Notes: generated from the sequence alone by a model not told the origin. A stretch of 64,000 bases of DNA from Isoperla grammatica (GCA_945910005.1 OX246743.1:16392695-16456694); one strand, 5' to 3'; positions 45,221-56,941 are shown, numbered from the stretch's first letter. Program-made: numbers and translations.

Positions 45221-46365
45221 GTGGTTTTAAATTATTATGTGGTGACAAGAGGTAACAGAATAAATCTTACACATCTTGTTTACATAGGAATTGAGTTGAG
45301 TTTATAATCCGTTGCAATAATATTTGCGATCACTGTGTTCGACAAGTAGTCATAAATATCAAGAACTAAAACTTTGTTTGGTTACAAGGACAAAATCTTT
45401 GCATTATACGGTTTATTAATGATAAGGTACTTAGTAAAAGAAACTATGCGCGGTAATGACACTACCCATTTTGTTAAATTCGGATAGTTGAGCCTGGAGT
45501 TTTGTATCAGAGTAATCGGACCTCATATCTAAGAAGTAAATTCAAATAGTGTCAAAAATCAGACGCAAAATTGGGTTATGAGAACACTTTTTACCCCCCC
45601 CCCCCCCCCCCCCCCGCTATTAACCAAGCACTAGGGTGCATTGTCTTTTATCATTCTAAAAGTATTTTTACTAATAACAACGTATTAATAGCTTTTGTTT
45701 GATACGTTTGATAATAGTCTTTATTAATCCACCCCCCCCCCCCTTCTTTCTACCCCCCTAGAAAAACTTCAGAAATTTGTTTTAATTACCCTGAGAGTAC
45801 GAGCATTAAAATCAACGTATCAGCAGCTTTCTTTTGATACCCATATTGCCTATGTTCAAATATGTACGTATGTAAGTTATAAATGTAATAATTAATTATT
45901 AATTAGCTGATTTAGCCTGTAAATAGTTTTTTGATTGCAGTAAAGTTTCTACACAAGTAATATATGTTATTATTCTTATATTTACAACTGTCAAAACAAT
46001 ATTCAATTGTACTAATTTTACACGGGAAGCATTTAATTAAAATTGTTATTATAATTAATAGTAATTAATCAATGACTACCGAAATATTTATATTGATGTA
46101 AGTAATTTTTTTTAATTACAAAAAGGGTTGTTTGATGTGGTAAAAATCTAAATTCTGAAAAATCTTCAAAAACATCCATAATATGAGCATTAATTAGTTT
46201 TAACATTTTAATTAATTACGCTAATTAGGGGTGTCGGACAGCGGTAAAGTTTCTTATGCACATGTAGGTATACATAAGTAACAACTTCTGATCAAAAAAA
46301 ATTCTGTACCAATTAGTTCCGGGTCAAGCCTATTTTTACGGTTCGTTTCTTGGTCTATAAAGGTG

Positions 46366-46922
46366 CACTTGACATGAAGCTCTCGGGGTATTTCCTCAGT
46401 TGTACAAAATATCAAAAGCGCAGTCATAAATCTATTTAAGTTATGCGCAAGTTTAACAAATGCACAGTATAAATTTGACTGCGCAGAAACGGAAACGAAA
46501 TTAACTGTCAGCATTTTTACTTGGTTGCATTTGTTAAACCCCATAGTTTCAAAATGTATTTTGCATACTTTGTAATTTACAATGTAAACCTACCATTATC
46601 ATGTGCACTAATAAAAATGAAACACTTTAACATGTACACTCATTAATAACATAACTTCGTAGTTTAATATATTTACATAATTTGAGAACGATACATTTTC
46701 TGTTTCTGACTTTCCTCTCTAAACTGTCAGTTCGTTTTATATTTACGTTGAAATTACTTTAATATAATTCCGTGTAATTTATTAAATTATATTATGCAGC
46801 GAAATTGAATTGAATTTTCAATTAACACTCGTTTCACTTCTATATATACAAATTTACATGATATAAGATTCTTCTATGCGTGTCGCGCTGCAAAGATTGT
46901 TCGTTTATTTCCATGACGCGGC
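46366..46922. other. No gene recognised
   Basis: AT-rich sequence between the foldback and the 60-bp satellite. A 96-codon minus-strand frame (46254-46544) straddles the foldback edge and has no motif. Confidence 0.5.
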
Positions 46923-49900
46923 TTTAAAACCACCGAATGATGACGTCATTCGTCCAGTCTGTGTGGGGAATCCCCCTGTAGCTATAAAACAACCGAATGA
47001 TGACGTCATTCGTCCAGTCTCTGTGTGGGGAATCCCCCTGTAGCTATAAAACCACCGAATGATGACGTCACTTGTCCAGTCTCTGTGGGGAATCCCCCTG
47101 TAGCTATAAAACCACCGAATGATGACGTAATTCGTCCAGTCTGTGTGGGGAATCCCCCTGTAGCTATAAAACCACCGAATGATGACGTAATTCGTCCAGT
47201 CTGTGTGGGGAATCCCCCTGTAGCTATAAAACCACCGAATGATGACGTAATTCGTCCAGTCTCTGTGGGGAATCCCCCTGTAGCTATAAAACCACCGAAT
47301 GATGACGTCACTTGTCCAGTCTCTGTGGGGAATCCCCCTGTAGCTATAAAACCACCGAATGATGACGTAATTCGTCCAGTCTGTGTGGGGAATCCCCTGT
47401 AGCTATAAAACCACCGAATGATGACGTCACTTGTCCAGTCTCTGTGGGGAATCCCCTGTAGCTATAAAACCACCGAATGATGACGTCATTCGTCCAGTCT
47501 GTGTGGGGAATCCCCTGTAGCTATAAAACCACCGAATGATGACGTCATTCGTCCAGTCTCTGTGGGGAATCCCCTGTAGCTATAAAACCACCGAATGATG
47601 ACGTAATTCGTCCAGTCTGTGTGGGGAATCCCCCTGTAGCTATAAAACCACCGAATGATGACGTCATTCGTCCAGTCTCTGTGGGGAATCCCCCTGTAGC
47701 TATAAAACCACCGAATGATGACGTCACTCGTCCAGTCTGTGTGGGAAATCCCCCTGTAGCTATAAAACCACCGAATGATGACGTCACTCGTCCAGTCTGT
47801 GTGGGGAATCCCCCTGTAGCTATAAAACCACCGAATGATGACGTAATTCGTCCAGTCTCTGTGGGGAATCCCCTGTAGCTATAAAACCACCGAATGATGA
47901 CGTCATTCGTCCAGTCTGTGTGGGGAATCCCCCTGTAGCTATAAAACCACCGAATGATGACGTAATTCGTCCAGTCTGTGTGGGGAATCCCCCTGTAGCT
48001 ATAAAACCACCGAATGATGACGTAATTCGTCCAGTCTGTGTGGGGAATCCCCCTGTAGCTATAAAACCACCGAATGATGACGTCACTCGTCCAGTCTGTG
48101 TGGGGAATCCCCCTGTAGCTATAAAACCACCGAATGATGACGTCACTCGTCCAGTCTGTGTGGGGAATCCCCCTGTAGCTATAAAACCACCGAATGATGA
48201 CGTAATTCGTCCAGTCTCTGTGGGGAATCCCCCTGTAGCTATAAAACCACCGAATGATGACGTAATTCGTCCAGTCTGTGTGGGGAATCCCCCTGTAGCT
48301 ATAAAACCACCGAATGATGACGTAATTCCTCCAGTCTGTGTGGGGAATCCCCCTGTAGCTATAAAACCACCGAATGATGACGTAATTCGTCCAGTCTGTG
48401 TGGGGAATCCCGCTGTAGCTATAAAACCACCGAATGATGACGTAATTCGTCCAGTCAGTGTGGGGAATCCCCTGTAGCTATAAAACCACCGAATGATGAC
48501 GTAATTCGTCCAGTTTGTGTGGGGAATCCCCTGTAGCTATAAAACCACCGAATGATGACGTAATTCGTCCAGTTTGTGTGGGGAATCCCCCTGTAGCTAT
48601 AAAACCACCGAATGATGACGTCACTCGTCCAGCCTGTGTGGGGAATCCCCCTGTAGCTATAAAACCACCGAATGATGACGTCATTCGTCCAGTCTGTGTG
48701 GGGAATCCCCCTGTAGCTATAAAACCACTGAATGATGACGTAATTCGTCCAGTCAGTGTGGGGAATCCCCTGTAGCTATAAAACCACCGAATGATGACGT
48801 AATTCGTCCAGTCAGTGTGGGGAATCCCCTGTAGCTATAAAACCACCGAATGATGACGTCATTCGTCCAGTCTGTGTGGGGAATCCCCCTGTAGCTATAA
48901 AAGCACCGAATGATGACGTCATTCGTCCAGTCTGTGTGGGGAATCCCCCTGTAGCTATAAAACCACCGAATGATGACGTAATTCGTCCAGTTTGTGTGGG
49001 AAATCCCCCTGTAGCTATAAAACCACCGAATGATGACGTCATTCGTCCAGTCTGTGTGGGGAATCCCCCTGTAGCTATAAAACCACCGAATGATGACGTA
49101 ATTCGTCCAGTCTCTGTGGGGAATCCCCCTGTAGCTATAAAACCACCGAATGATGACGTAATTCGTCCAGTCTGTGTGGGGAATCCCCCTGTAGCTATAA
49201 AACCACCGAATGATGACGTCATTCGTCCAGTCTGTGTGGGGAATCCCCCTGTAGCTATAAAAGCACCGAATGATGACGTCATTCGTCCAGTCTGTGTGGG
49301 GAATCCCCCTGTAGCTATAAAACCACCGAATGATGACGTAATTCGTCCAGTTTGTGTGGGAAATCCCCCTGTAGCTATAAAACCACCGAATGATGACGTC
49401 ACTCGTCCAGTCTGTGTGGGGAATCCCCCTGTAGCTATAAAACCACCGAATGATGACGTAATTCGTCCAGTCTCTGTGGGGAATCCCCCTGTAGCTATAA
49501 AAACCACCGAATGATGACGTCACTCGTCCAGTCTGTGTGGGGAATCCCCCTGTAGCTATAAAACCACCGAATGATGACGTAATTCGTCCAGTCTGTGTGG
49601 GGAATCCCCCTGTAGCTATAAAACCACCGAATGATGACGTAATTCGTCCAGTTTGTGTGGGGAATCCCCTGTAGCTATAAAACCACCGAATGATGACGTC
49701 ACTCGTTCAGCCTGTGTGGGGAATCCCCCTGTAGCTATAAAACCACCGAATGATGACGTCATTCGTCCAGTCTGTGTTGGGAATCCCCCTGTAGCTATAA
49801 AACCACCGAATGATGACGTAATTCGTCCAGTCAGTGTGGGGAATCCCCTGTAGCTATAAAACCACCGAATGATGACGTAATTCGTCCAGTCTGTGTGGGG

Positions 49901-52900
49901 AATCCCCCTGTAGCTATAAAACCACCGAATGATGAGGTCATTCGTCCAGTCTGTGTGGGGAATCCCCCTGTAGCTATAAAACCACCGAATGATGACGTCA
50001 TTCGTCCAGTCTGTGTGGGGAATCCCCCTGTAGCTATAAAACCACCGAATGATGACGTCATTCGTCCAGACTGTGTAGGGAATCCCCCTGTTCTATAAAA
50101 CCACCGAATGATGACGTCACTCCTCCAGTCTGTGTGGGGAATCCCCCTGTAGCTATAAAACCACCGAATGATGACGTAATTCGTCCAGTCTGTGTGGGGA
50201 ATCCCCCTGTAGCTATAAAACCACCGAATGATGACGTAATTCGTCCAGTCAGTGTGGGGAATCCCCTGTAGCTATAAAACCACCGAATGATGACGTAATT
50301 CGTCCAGTTTGTGTGGGGAATCCCCTGTAGCTATAAAACCACCGAATGATGACGTAATTCGTCCAGTCTGTGTGGGGAATCCCCTGTAGCTATAAAACCA
50401 CCGAATGATGACGTCATTCGTCCAGTCTGTGTGGGGAATCCCCCTGTAGCTATAAAACCACCGAATGATGACGTCATTCGTCCAGACTGTGTAGGGAATC
50501 CCCCTGTTCTATAAAACCACCGAATGATGACGTCACTCCTCCAGTCTGTGTGGGGAATCCCCCTGTAGCTATAAAACCACCGAATGATGACGTCATTCGT
50601 CCAGACTGTGTGGGGAATCCCCCTGTAGCTATAAAACCACCGAATGATGACGTCATTCGTCCAGTCTGTGTGGGGAATCCCCCTGTAGCTATAAAACCAC
50701 CGAATGATGACGTCATTCGTCCAGTCTGTGTGGGGAATCCCCCTGTAGCTATAAAACCACCGAATGATGACGTCATTCGTCCAGTCTGTGTGGGGAATCC
50801 CCCTGTAGCTATAAAACCACCGAATGATGACGTCATTCGTCCAGACTGTGTGGGGAATCCCCCTGTAGCTATAAAACCACCGAATGATGACGTCATTCGT
50901 CCAGTCTGTGTAGGGAATCCCCCTGTTCTATAAAACCACCGAATGATGACGTCACTCCTCCAGTCTGTGTGGGGAATCCCCCTGTAGCTATAAAACCACC
51001 GAATGATGACGTCATTCGTCCAGACTGTGTGGGGAATCCCCCTGTAGCTATAAAACCACCGAATGATGACGTCATTCGTTCAGCCTGTGTGGGGAATCCC
51101 CCTGTAGCTATAAAACCACCGAATGATGACGTCATTCGTCCAGACTGTGTAGGGAATCCCCCTGTTCTATAAAACCACCGAATGATGACGTCACTCCTCC
51201 AGTCTGTGTGGGGAATCCCCCTGTAGCTATAAAACCACCGAATGATGACGTCACTCCTCCAGTCTGTGTGGGGAATCCCCCTGTAGCTATAAAACCACCG
51301 AATGATGACGTAATTCGTCCAGTCTGTGTGGGGAATCCCCCTGTAGCTATAAAAGCACCGAATGATGACGTCACTCCTCCAGTCTGTGTGGGGAATCCCC
51401 CTGTAGCTATAAAACCACCGAATGATGACGTCACTCCTCCAGTCTGTGTGGGGAATCCCCCTGTAGCTATAAAACCACCGAATGATGACGTAATTCGTCC
51501 AGTCTGTGTGGGGAATCCCCCTGTAGCTATAAAACCACCGAATGATGACGTCATTCGTCCAGTCTGTGTGGGGAATCCCCCTGTAGCTATAAAACCACCG
51601 AATGATGACGTCATTCGTCCAGACTGTGTAGGGAATCCCCCTGTTCTATAAAACCACCGAATGATGACGTCACTCCTCCAGTCTGTGTGGGGAATCCCCC
51701 TGTAGCTATAAAACCACCGAATGATGACGTCATTCGTCCAGACTGTGTGGGGAATCCCCCTGTAGCTATAAAACCACCGAATGATGACGTCATTCGTCCA
51801 GTCTGTGTGGGGAATCCCCCTGTAGCTATAAAACCACCGAATGATGACGTCATTCGTCCAGACTGTGTAGGGAATCCCCCTGTTCTATAAAACCACCGAA
51901 TGATGACGTCACTCCTCCAGTCTGTGTGGGGAATCCCCCTGTAGCTATAAAACCACCGAATGATGACGTCATTCGTCCAGACTGTGTAGGGAATCCCCCT
52001 GTTCTATAAAACCACCGAATGATGACGTAACTCCTCCAGTCTGTGTGGGGAATCCCCCTGTAGCTATAAAACCACCGAATGATGACGTCACTCGTCCAGT
52101 CTGTGTGGGGAATCCCCCTGTAGCTATAAAACCACCGAATGATGACGTCATTCGTCCAGTCTGTGTGGGGAATCCCCCTGTAGCTATAAAACCACCGAAT
52201 GATGACGTCACTCGTCCAGTCTGTGTGGGGAATCCCCCTGTAGCTATAAAACCACCGAATGATGACGTCATTCGTCCAGTCTGTGTGGGGAATCCCCCTG
52301 TAGCTATAAAACCACCGAATGATGACGTAACTCCTCCAGTCTGTGTGGGGAATCCCCCTGTAGCTATAAAACCACCGAATGATGACGTCACTCGTCCAGT
52401 CTGTGTGGGGAATCCCCCTGTAGCTATAAAACCACCGAATGATGACGTCACTCGTCCAGTCTGTGTGGGGAATCCCCCTGTAGCTATAAAACCACCGAAT
52501 GATGACGTCATTCGTCCAGTCTGTGTGGGGAATCCCCCTGTAGCTATAAAACCACCGAATGATGACGTCATTCGTCCAGTCTGTGTGGGGAATCCCCCTG
52601 TAGCTATAAAACCACCGAATGATGACGTCATTCGTCCAGTCTGTGTGGGGAATCCCCCTGTAGCTATAAAACCACCGAATGATGACGTCACTCGTCCAGT
52701 CTGTGTGGGGAATCCCCCTGTAGCTATAAAACCACCGAATGATGACGTAATTCGTCCAGTCTGTGTGGGGAATCCCCCTGTAGCTATAAAACCACCGAAT
52801 GATGACGTCATTCGTCCAGACTGTGTAGGGAATCCCCCTGTTCTATAAAACCACCGAATGATGACGTAACTCCTCCAGTCTGTGTGGGGAATCCCCCTGT

Positions 52901-53547
52901 AGCTATAAAACCACCGAATGATGACGTAATTCGTCCAGTCTGTGTGGGGAATCCCCCTGTAGCTATAAAACCACCGAATTATGACGTAATTCGTCCAGTC
53001 TGTGTGGGGAATCCCCCTGTAGCTATAAAACCACCGAATGATGACGTCATTCGTCCAGTCTGTGTGGGGAATCCCCCTGTAGCTATAAAACCACCGAATG
53101 ATGACGTCATTCGTCCAGTCTGTGTGGGGAATCCCCCTGTAGCTATAAAACCACCGAATGATGACGTCATTCGTCCAGTCTGTGTGGGGAATCCCCCTGT
53201 AGCTATAAAACCACCGAATTATGACGTAATTCGTCCAGTCTGTGTGGGGAATCCCCCTGTAGCTATAAAACCACCGAATGATGACGTCATTCGTCCAGTC
53301 TGTGTGGGGAATCCCCCTGTAGCTATAAAACCACCGAATGATGACGTCATTCGTCCAGTCTGTGTGGGGAATCCCCCTGTAGCTATAAAACCACCGAATG
53401 ATGACGTCATTCGTCCAGTCTCTGTGGGGAATCCCCCTGTAGCTATAAAACCACCGAATGATGACGTCACTCGTCCAGTCTGTGTGGGGAATCCCCCTGT
53501 AGCTATAAAACCACCGAATGATGACGTCATTCGTCCAGCCTGTGTGA
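46923..53547. repeat. 60-bp satellite with TATA, CRE and kappaB-like words, about 110 copies
   Basis: Unit GTAGCTATAAAACCACCGAA, TGATGACGTCATTCGTCCAG, TCTGTGTGGGGAATCCCCCT, 60 bp. Each unit carries TATAAAA, a CRE (TGACGTCA) or its TGACGTAA variant, and GGGGAATCCC, which fits the Rel/NF-kappaB consensus GGGRNWYYCC. CGAATGA-TGACG-TCATTCG is a dyad around the CRE. Length variants of 59 bp lack one C or use GTTCTATA for GTAGCTATA. Variant units recur at multiples of 60 bp, showing higher-order blocks. Frames of up to about 280 codons occur on both strands and are interrupted by every 59-bp unit. No protein is inferred. Confidence 0.97.
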
Positions 53548-53751
53548 TTAGAGCGAGGGTGGAAACGGATCTAGGGATTAGGACCGGCACCGAGATCGAT
53601 GAGGTTGTAATGTCAGATTGTGTTGTGTAGAAGGAGATGGATGTAGAGAATAGATGTGTGTGGACGGAGTTTTATCGTGAGGAATTGTGTTGTTTTCCGC
53701 AGTAGGCGCAATAGGACTCGGACACAGTCGAAAATCAAAATGGGACGCTAA

Positions 53752-53960
53752 GCCAACGGTTTGCGGTTCCCATATACGGACACCGAAGTTAAGCAACCTC
53801 GGGCTAGGTCAGGAGGAGGGTGGGTGTCCACTCTCCTCCGAAACAGTAGTTACCGGTGGTTAGAGCAGATGGAGGGTTCGAAAGCTTGTGTGACAGCTTC
53901 GTTCTGCTCGTCAACTGCTCGGCGGTCCAGGTTAAAGTGTAGTTCAAAGTTACACCATAG
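53752..53960 (+). repeat. 5S rRNA-derived SINE, copy 2
   Basis: Starts GCCAACGG like a 5S rRNA 5' end and continues CACCGAAGTTAAGCAACCTC (A box), GGGCTAGGTCAGG and GGGTGGGTGTCC (C box region), so the 5S internal promoter is better kept than in the 40.1-kb copy. The body GACAGCTTCG, CTGCTCGGCGGTCCAG and TTCAAAGTTACACC matches that copy. It lacks the GGATGGGACGT tail. Confidence 0.8.
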
Positions 53961-54235
53961 TGTAACATATGATAGTCTATTAAATAAGCACTAGTGGGAC
54001 GGGACCTCGGTCTGTTTCAAATATAAAATACATACTCGCATTGCTATGTTGGCGCCTTTCAATATTTTAAATAACTTAAGAGGTTAGATTGTGCGATGGG
54101 ACTGCAGTATTTGAATTCGGGTAGAGACTAGGGTTCCATGTAGTCTTTAAAAAAGGTGAATGGAGTATGGACTTTAAGTGTGGTTAGTAAATAAGTTAAT
54201 TAGTCCAGGATAAGATTTATAGGCTTAATTTTATT

Positions 54236-54421
54236 TTTGGTGGAGGTGCCGGGTTAAGCTGTGAGACAATATAACCGCTCATTTGGTGGAGGTGCCGGGT
54301 TAAGCTGTGAGACAATATAACCGCTCATTTGGTGGAGGTGCCGGGTTAAGCTGTGAGCCAATATAACCGCTCATTTGGTGGAGGTGCCGGGTTAAGCTGT
54401 GAGACAATATAACCGCTCATT
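54236..54421. repeat. 46-bp tandem repeat, 4 copies
   Basis: TGGAGGTGCCGGGTTAAGCTG recurs at 54241, 54287, 54333 and 54379. The only difference seen is GAGCCAAT for GAGACAAT in the third copy. Confidence 0.97.
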
Positions 54422-54438
54422 TGACTTATTATCCAACC

Positions 54439-54506
54439 ACGGTGGCTCATGCGGTTTGGATGCAGATTCCAAGAGTTTGTCACCTAGGGTTTTGGGTTCG
54501 AATCCT
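54439..54506 (+). repeat. tRNA-derived SINE head
   Basis: A-box-like GGTGGCTCATGCGG (54441-54454) and a perfect B box GGTTCGAATCC (54495-54505) at tRNA spacing. There is no matching acceptor stem, so it is a SINE head and not a tRNA. A repeat-free body of about 100 bp follows. Confidence 0.65.
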
Positions 54507-55039
54507 GTAATCGTCCATCGTCTTCATCTATCACCGCTCATCGTCTCGAATAGCATGATTCTAATAGTAGAGACGTATATCAACAATTATTATCATCAAC
54601 ATCGTAAACAAAATTAATTTTGTTGTATCTGCGCCCTTTTAGTTTAAAACTAATGGTTCAATAATAATGCGAATATTCAAGAATTTTTTTTCGAATATTC
54701 AACAAAATTATAAAATTAAGTTTGTATTGTTGAACTCGGCTATTTTGTCCGAATGAGGATAGTTATGTTGGGAGGACTATAGTACGTCCCACCCCACGCT
54801 CTCGGACCTAGCCCACAGCCGTGTTTGAATGCCATGCACTGCCTTCTTCTCCTTCTCCGCAATCACGTAGCCACTGCCTCCTTCATTCAGGCGTAGTATT
54901 TGAATGTCATGCACGGCCTTCTAAGTCAGCTCTCGATCACATTGTGTGCACGACGTGTGAAGATGAGGTGTCAGCCGTTGCTGACCAGCGGAAGATTGAA
55001 ATACATTGAAATGTTTTTCAGTTGGTTGAAGACTTGGCG
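54507..55039. other. No gene seen
   Basis: Contains a short duplicated word (TTTGAATG(C/T)CATGCAC near 54824 and 54899) within a 62-codon frame. Nothing is recognised. Confidence 0.45.
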
Positions 55040-55480
55040 TGATTTGTGAAGAGCATCGTAACATGTGGGCGCATGATGCCATTATGCATGCATGCATGTG
55101 TGAATTGTATTGAGTGGTTTGTGAAGAGCATCTAACATGTGGGCGCATGATGCCATTATGCATGCATGCATGTGTGAATTGTATTGAGTGGTTTGTGAAG
55201 AGCATCGAACATGTGGGCGCATGATGCCATTATGCAGCATGCATGTGTGAATTGTATTGAGTGGTTTGTGAAGAGCATCGAACATGTGGGCGCATGATGC
55301 CATTATGCAGCATGCATGTGTGAATTGTATTGAGTGGTTTGTGAAGAGCATCGAACATGTGGGCGCATGATGCCATTATGCAGCATGCATGTGTGAATTG
55401 TATTGAGTGGTTTGTGAAGAGCATCGAACATGTGGGCGCATGATGCCATTATGCATGCATGCATGTGTGAATTGTATTGA
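55040..55480. repeat. About 74-bp tandem repeat, 6 copies
   Basis: GTTTGTGAAGAGCATC recurs at 73-75 bp spacing, followed by ACATGTGGGCGCATGATGCC. Unit length varies because an ATGCATGCATGC tract gains or loses units (TGCATGCATGCATG versus TGCAGCATGCATG). Confidence 0.95.
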
Positions 55481-55617
55481 GTCTGCTAAATTTACCGAGC
55501 ATTCGACTGCAAACATATTTATTTGTTATTTGCAACACAAATACAGCCGTTGATTACCAGACAAGAGGGCTTTTTAAAAATATTTTCTACGTCATGTATA
55601 TACGTTAGGTTACTTTT

Positions 55618-56462
55618 ATTAAGCGAGCGAAGTGAGCGTCTCTTCTAGACTCTTATGGCACTTCGTTCTGTTTTTTTATGTCTGTTGATAGCGGTCGATC
55701 GGAAAGTCCGATCAACTTGAAATTTAGACCATCCACAAGCCTCGATGTGGATTGAAGGTGTATAGTTTTGAGGCAAAATCGTTCGAAAAGTTACTAAGTT
55801 ACACCTTAATTACTGCAATTTTTTTTCTGAAACAACATGGCGGCAAAATGTGAGATAGCCATATTTTTTAAAGCTTTTTCCGGTCACGAATATGTTCATT
55901 TTATGGCGATGTGAAAAATATTGGCAAAGTTACACAAAAGTTACTCGAAAATATATTTCTGAAACACAGTAACAGCAAAATGTGAGGTGGCTATCTGATA
56001 GTAAATTTTTGTCCGGTCACGAATATACTAATGTAAACGCAATCTGATACGTATTAAGGCCCGTCTACATCCACTTAGCGTACGTAACTTCCAGAAATTA
56101 GCGAGTTGGCCATATTGAATTTCCATGTAACCATGCACATTGAAATTAGAAAAATTAACGTACGTGTCACGACGCGAAAAGTTGATTCAACTCCAACTTT
56201 TGAGTCATAAATTACATTTTAAATGCTGTCAATAACTATTAGTAACGGTGGCGGACCGCGGCGAAAACACTAGACCGAATGACAACGAAAATTCTTATAG
56301 CAACGCACATTGCACTGCATTCAACAATATCGGGAAGTATAAAAGCTATGGAAATTAGACATTTTTTTGCAATGCGCATTCTTGAATTGTTGTTAATTGT
56401 TGTTTTTATTAGCTTTAAGATCTTTTCGCCAGAACGTTCGTAGATATGGACGCGCTCGCTTA
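55618..56462. mobile_element. Possible DNA element with TAAGCGAGCG ends
   Basis: Left end TTAAGCGAGCGAAGTGAGCG and the right end contains GCGCTCGCTTA, giving about 10 bp of terminal inverted repeat. Inside are two diverged copies of about 125 bp ending TCCGGTCACGAATAT (about 55888 and 56014) and a GATCGGAAAGTCCGATC dyad near 55697. No transposase and no clear target-site duplication, so tentative. Confidence 0.35.
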
Positions 56463-56867
56463 TCAACGCGTCAAACAGAGCGTTTTCCTAGTATTATCAG
56501 ATTTTTTTAGTTTGAAGGCTAATTACCATGCTTGGGAATTTCTGTGAATATAAAATGTTCTCTTGATATTTATAAAATAAAGCATTTATACTGCCTCAAA
56601 CCTGAGCAAAAAGTATGATATATCTTAGCTTGAGATAGGGATAGTTAACCCCCCCATTTGTCTTGTATTAACGATAACTATATTGAAAAGTATTGTTTTT
56701 GTTTTACAACAAAACTTATGTTTTAACGTCATGCGCTGCTGACGTTAGCCGTTACACCATGGATTTATAATACTACCTATAAGATAGAACTCCATGGTTT
56801 CACTGAGCTGAGTTGCTACGTTTGTCGAGTGTCTTTTTATTGTTATGCCACTCAGTCCCAGCATCAT

Positions 56868-56870
<3 letters not shown>

Positions 56871-56941
<71 letters not shown>
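56871..56941. repeat. (TA)n microsatellite
   Basis: About 35 uninterrupted TA dinucleotides. Length is probably polymorphic and may be inexact. Confidence 0.98.

Larger units (their letters stand above)
42802..46365. repeat. 3.56-kb diverged foldback (inverted duplication) with gene remnants
   Basis: The outer parts 42802-43613 and about 45543-46365 are reverse complements at roughly 80% identity by eye. Shared words include GACCCGGAACTAATTGGTAC, GGTGTCGGACAGC with its complement, ACGGGAAGCATTTAATT with its complement, and GATACCCATATTGCC with its complement. Similarity resumes further in: 43740-43832 matches 44705-44795 in inverted orientation, within coding remnants. The right side has about 600 bp more than the left between these blocks. 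The region between the inner ends holds the single-copy C-terminal half of a FEN/PIN-like gene. No clear target-site duplication was found. Confidence 0.88.

Noticed and set aside
46923..53547. CRISPR-like array
   Set aside because: There are no variable spacers: the 60-bp repeat is continuous, and the window is eukaryotic in character.
53752..53834. 5S rRNA gene
   Set aside because: Only the internal promoter region and 5' end resemble 5S. The 3' half is replaced by a SINE body shared with another locus.
54439..54506. Functional tRNA gene
   Set aside because: A and B boxes are present, but no acceptor or anticodon stem pairs correctly.
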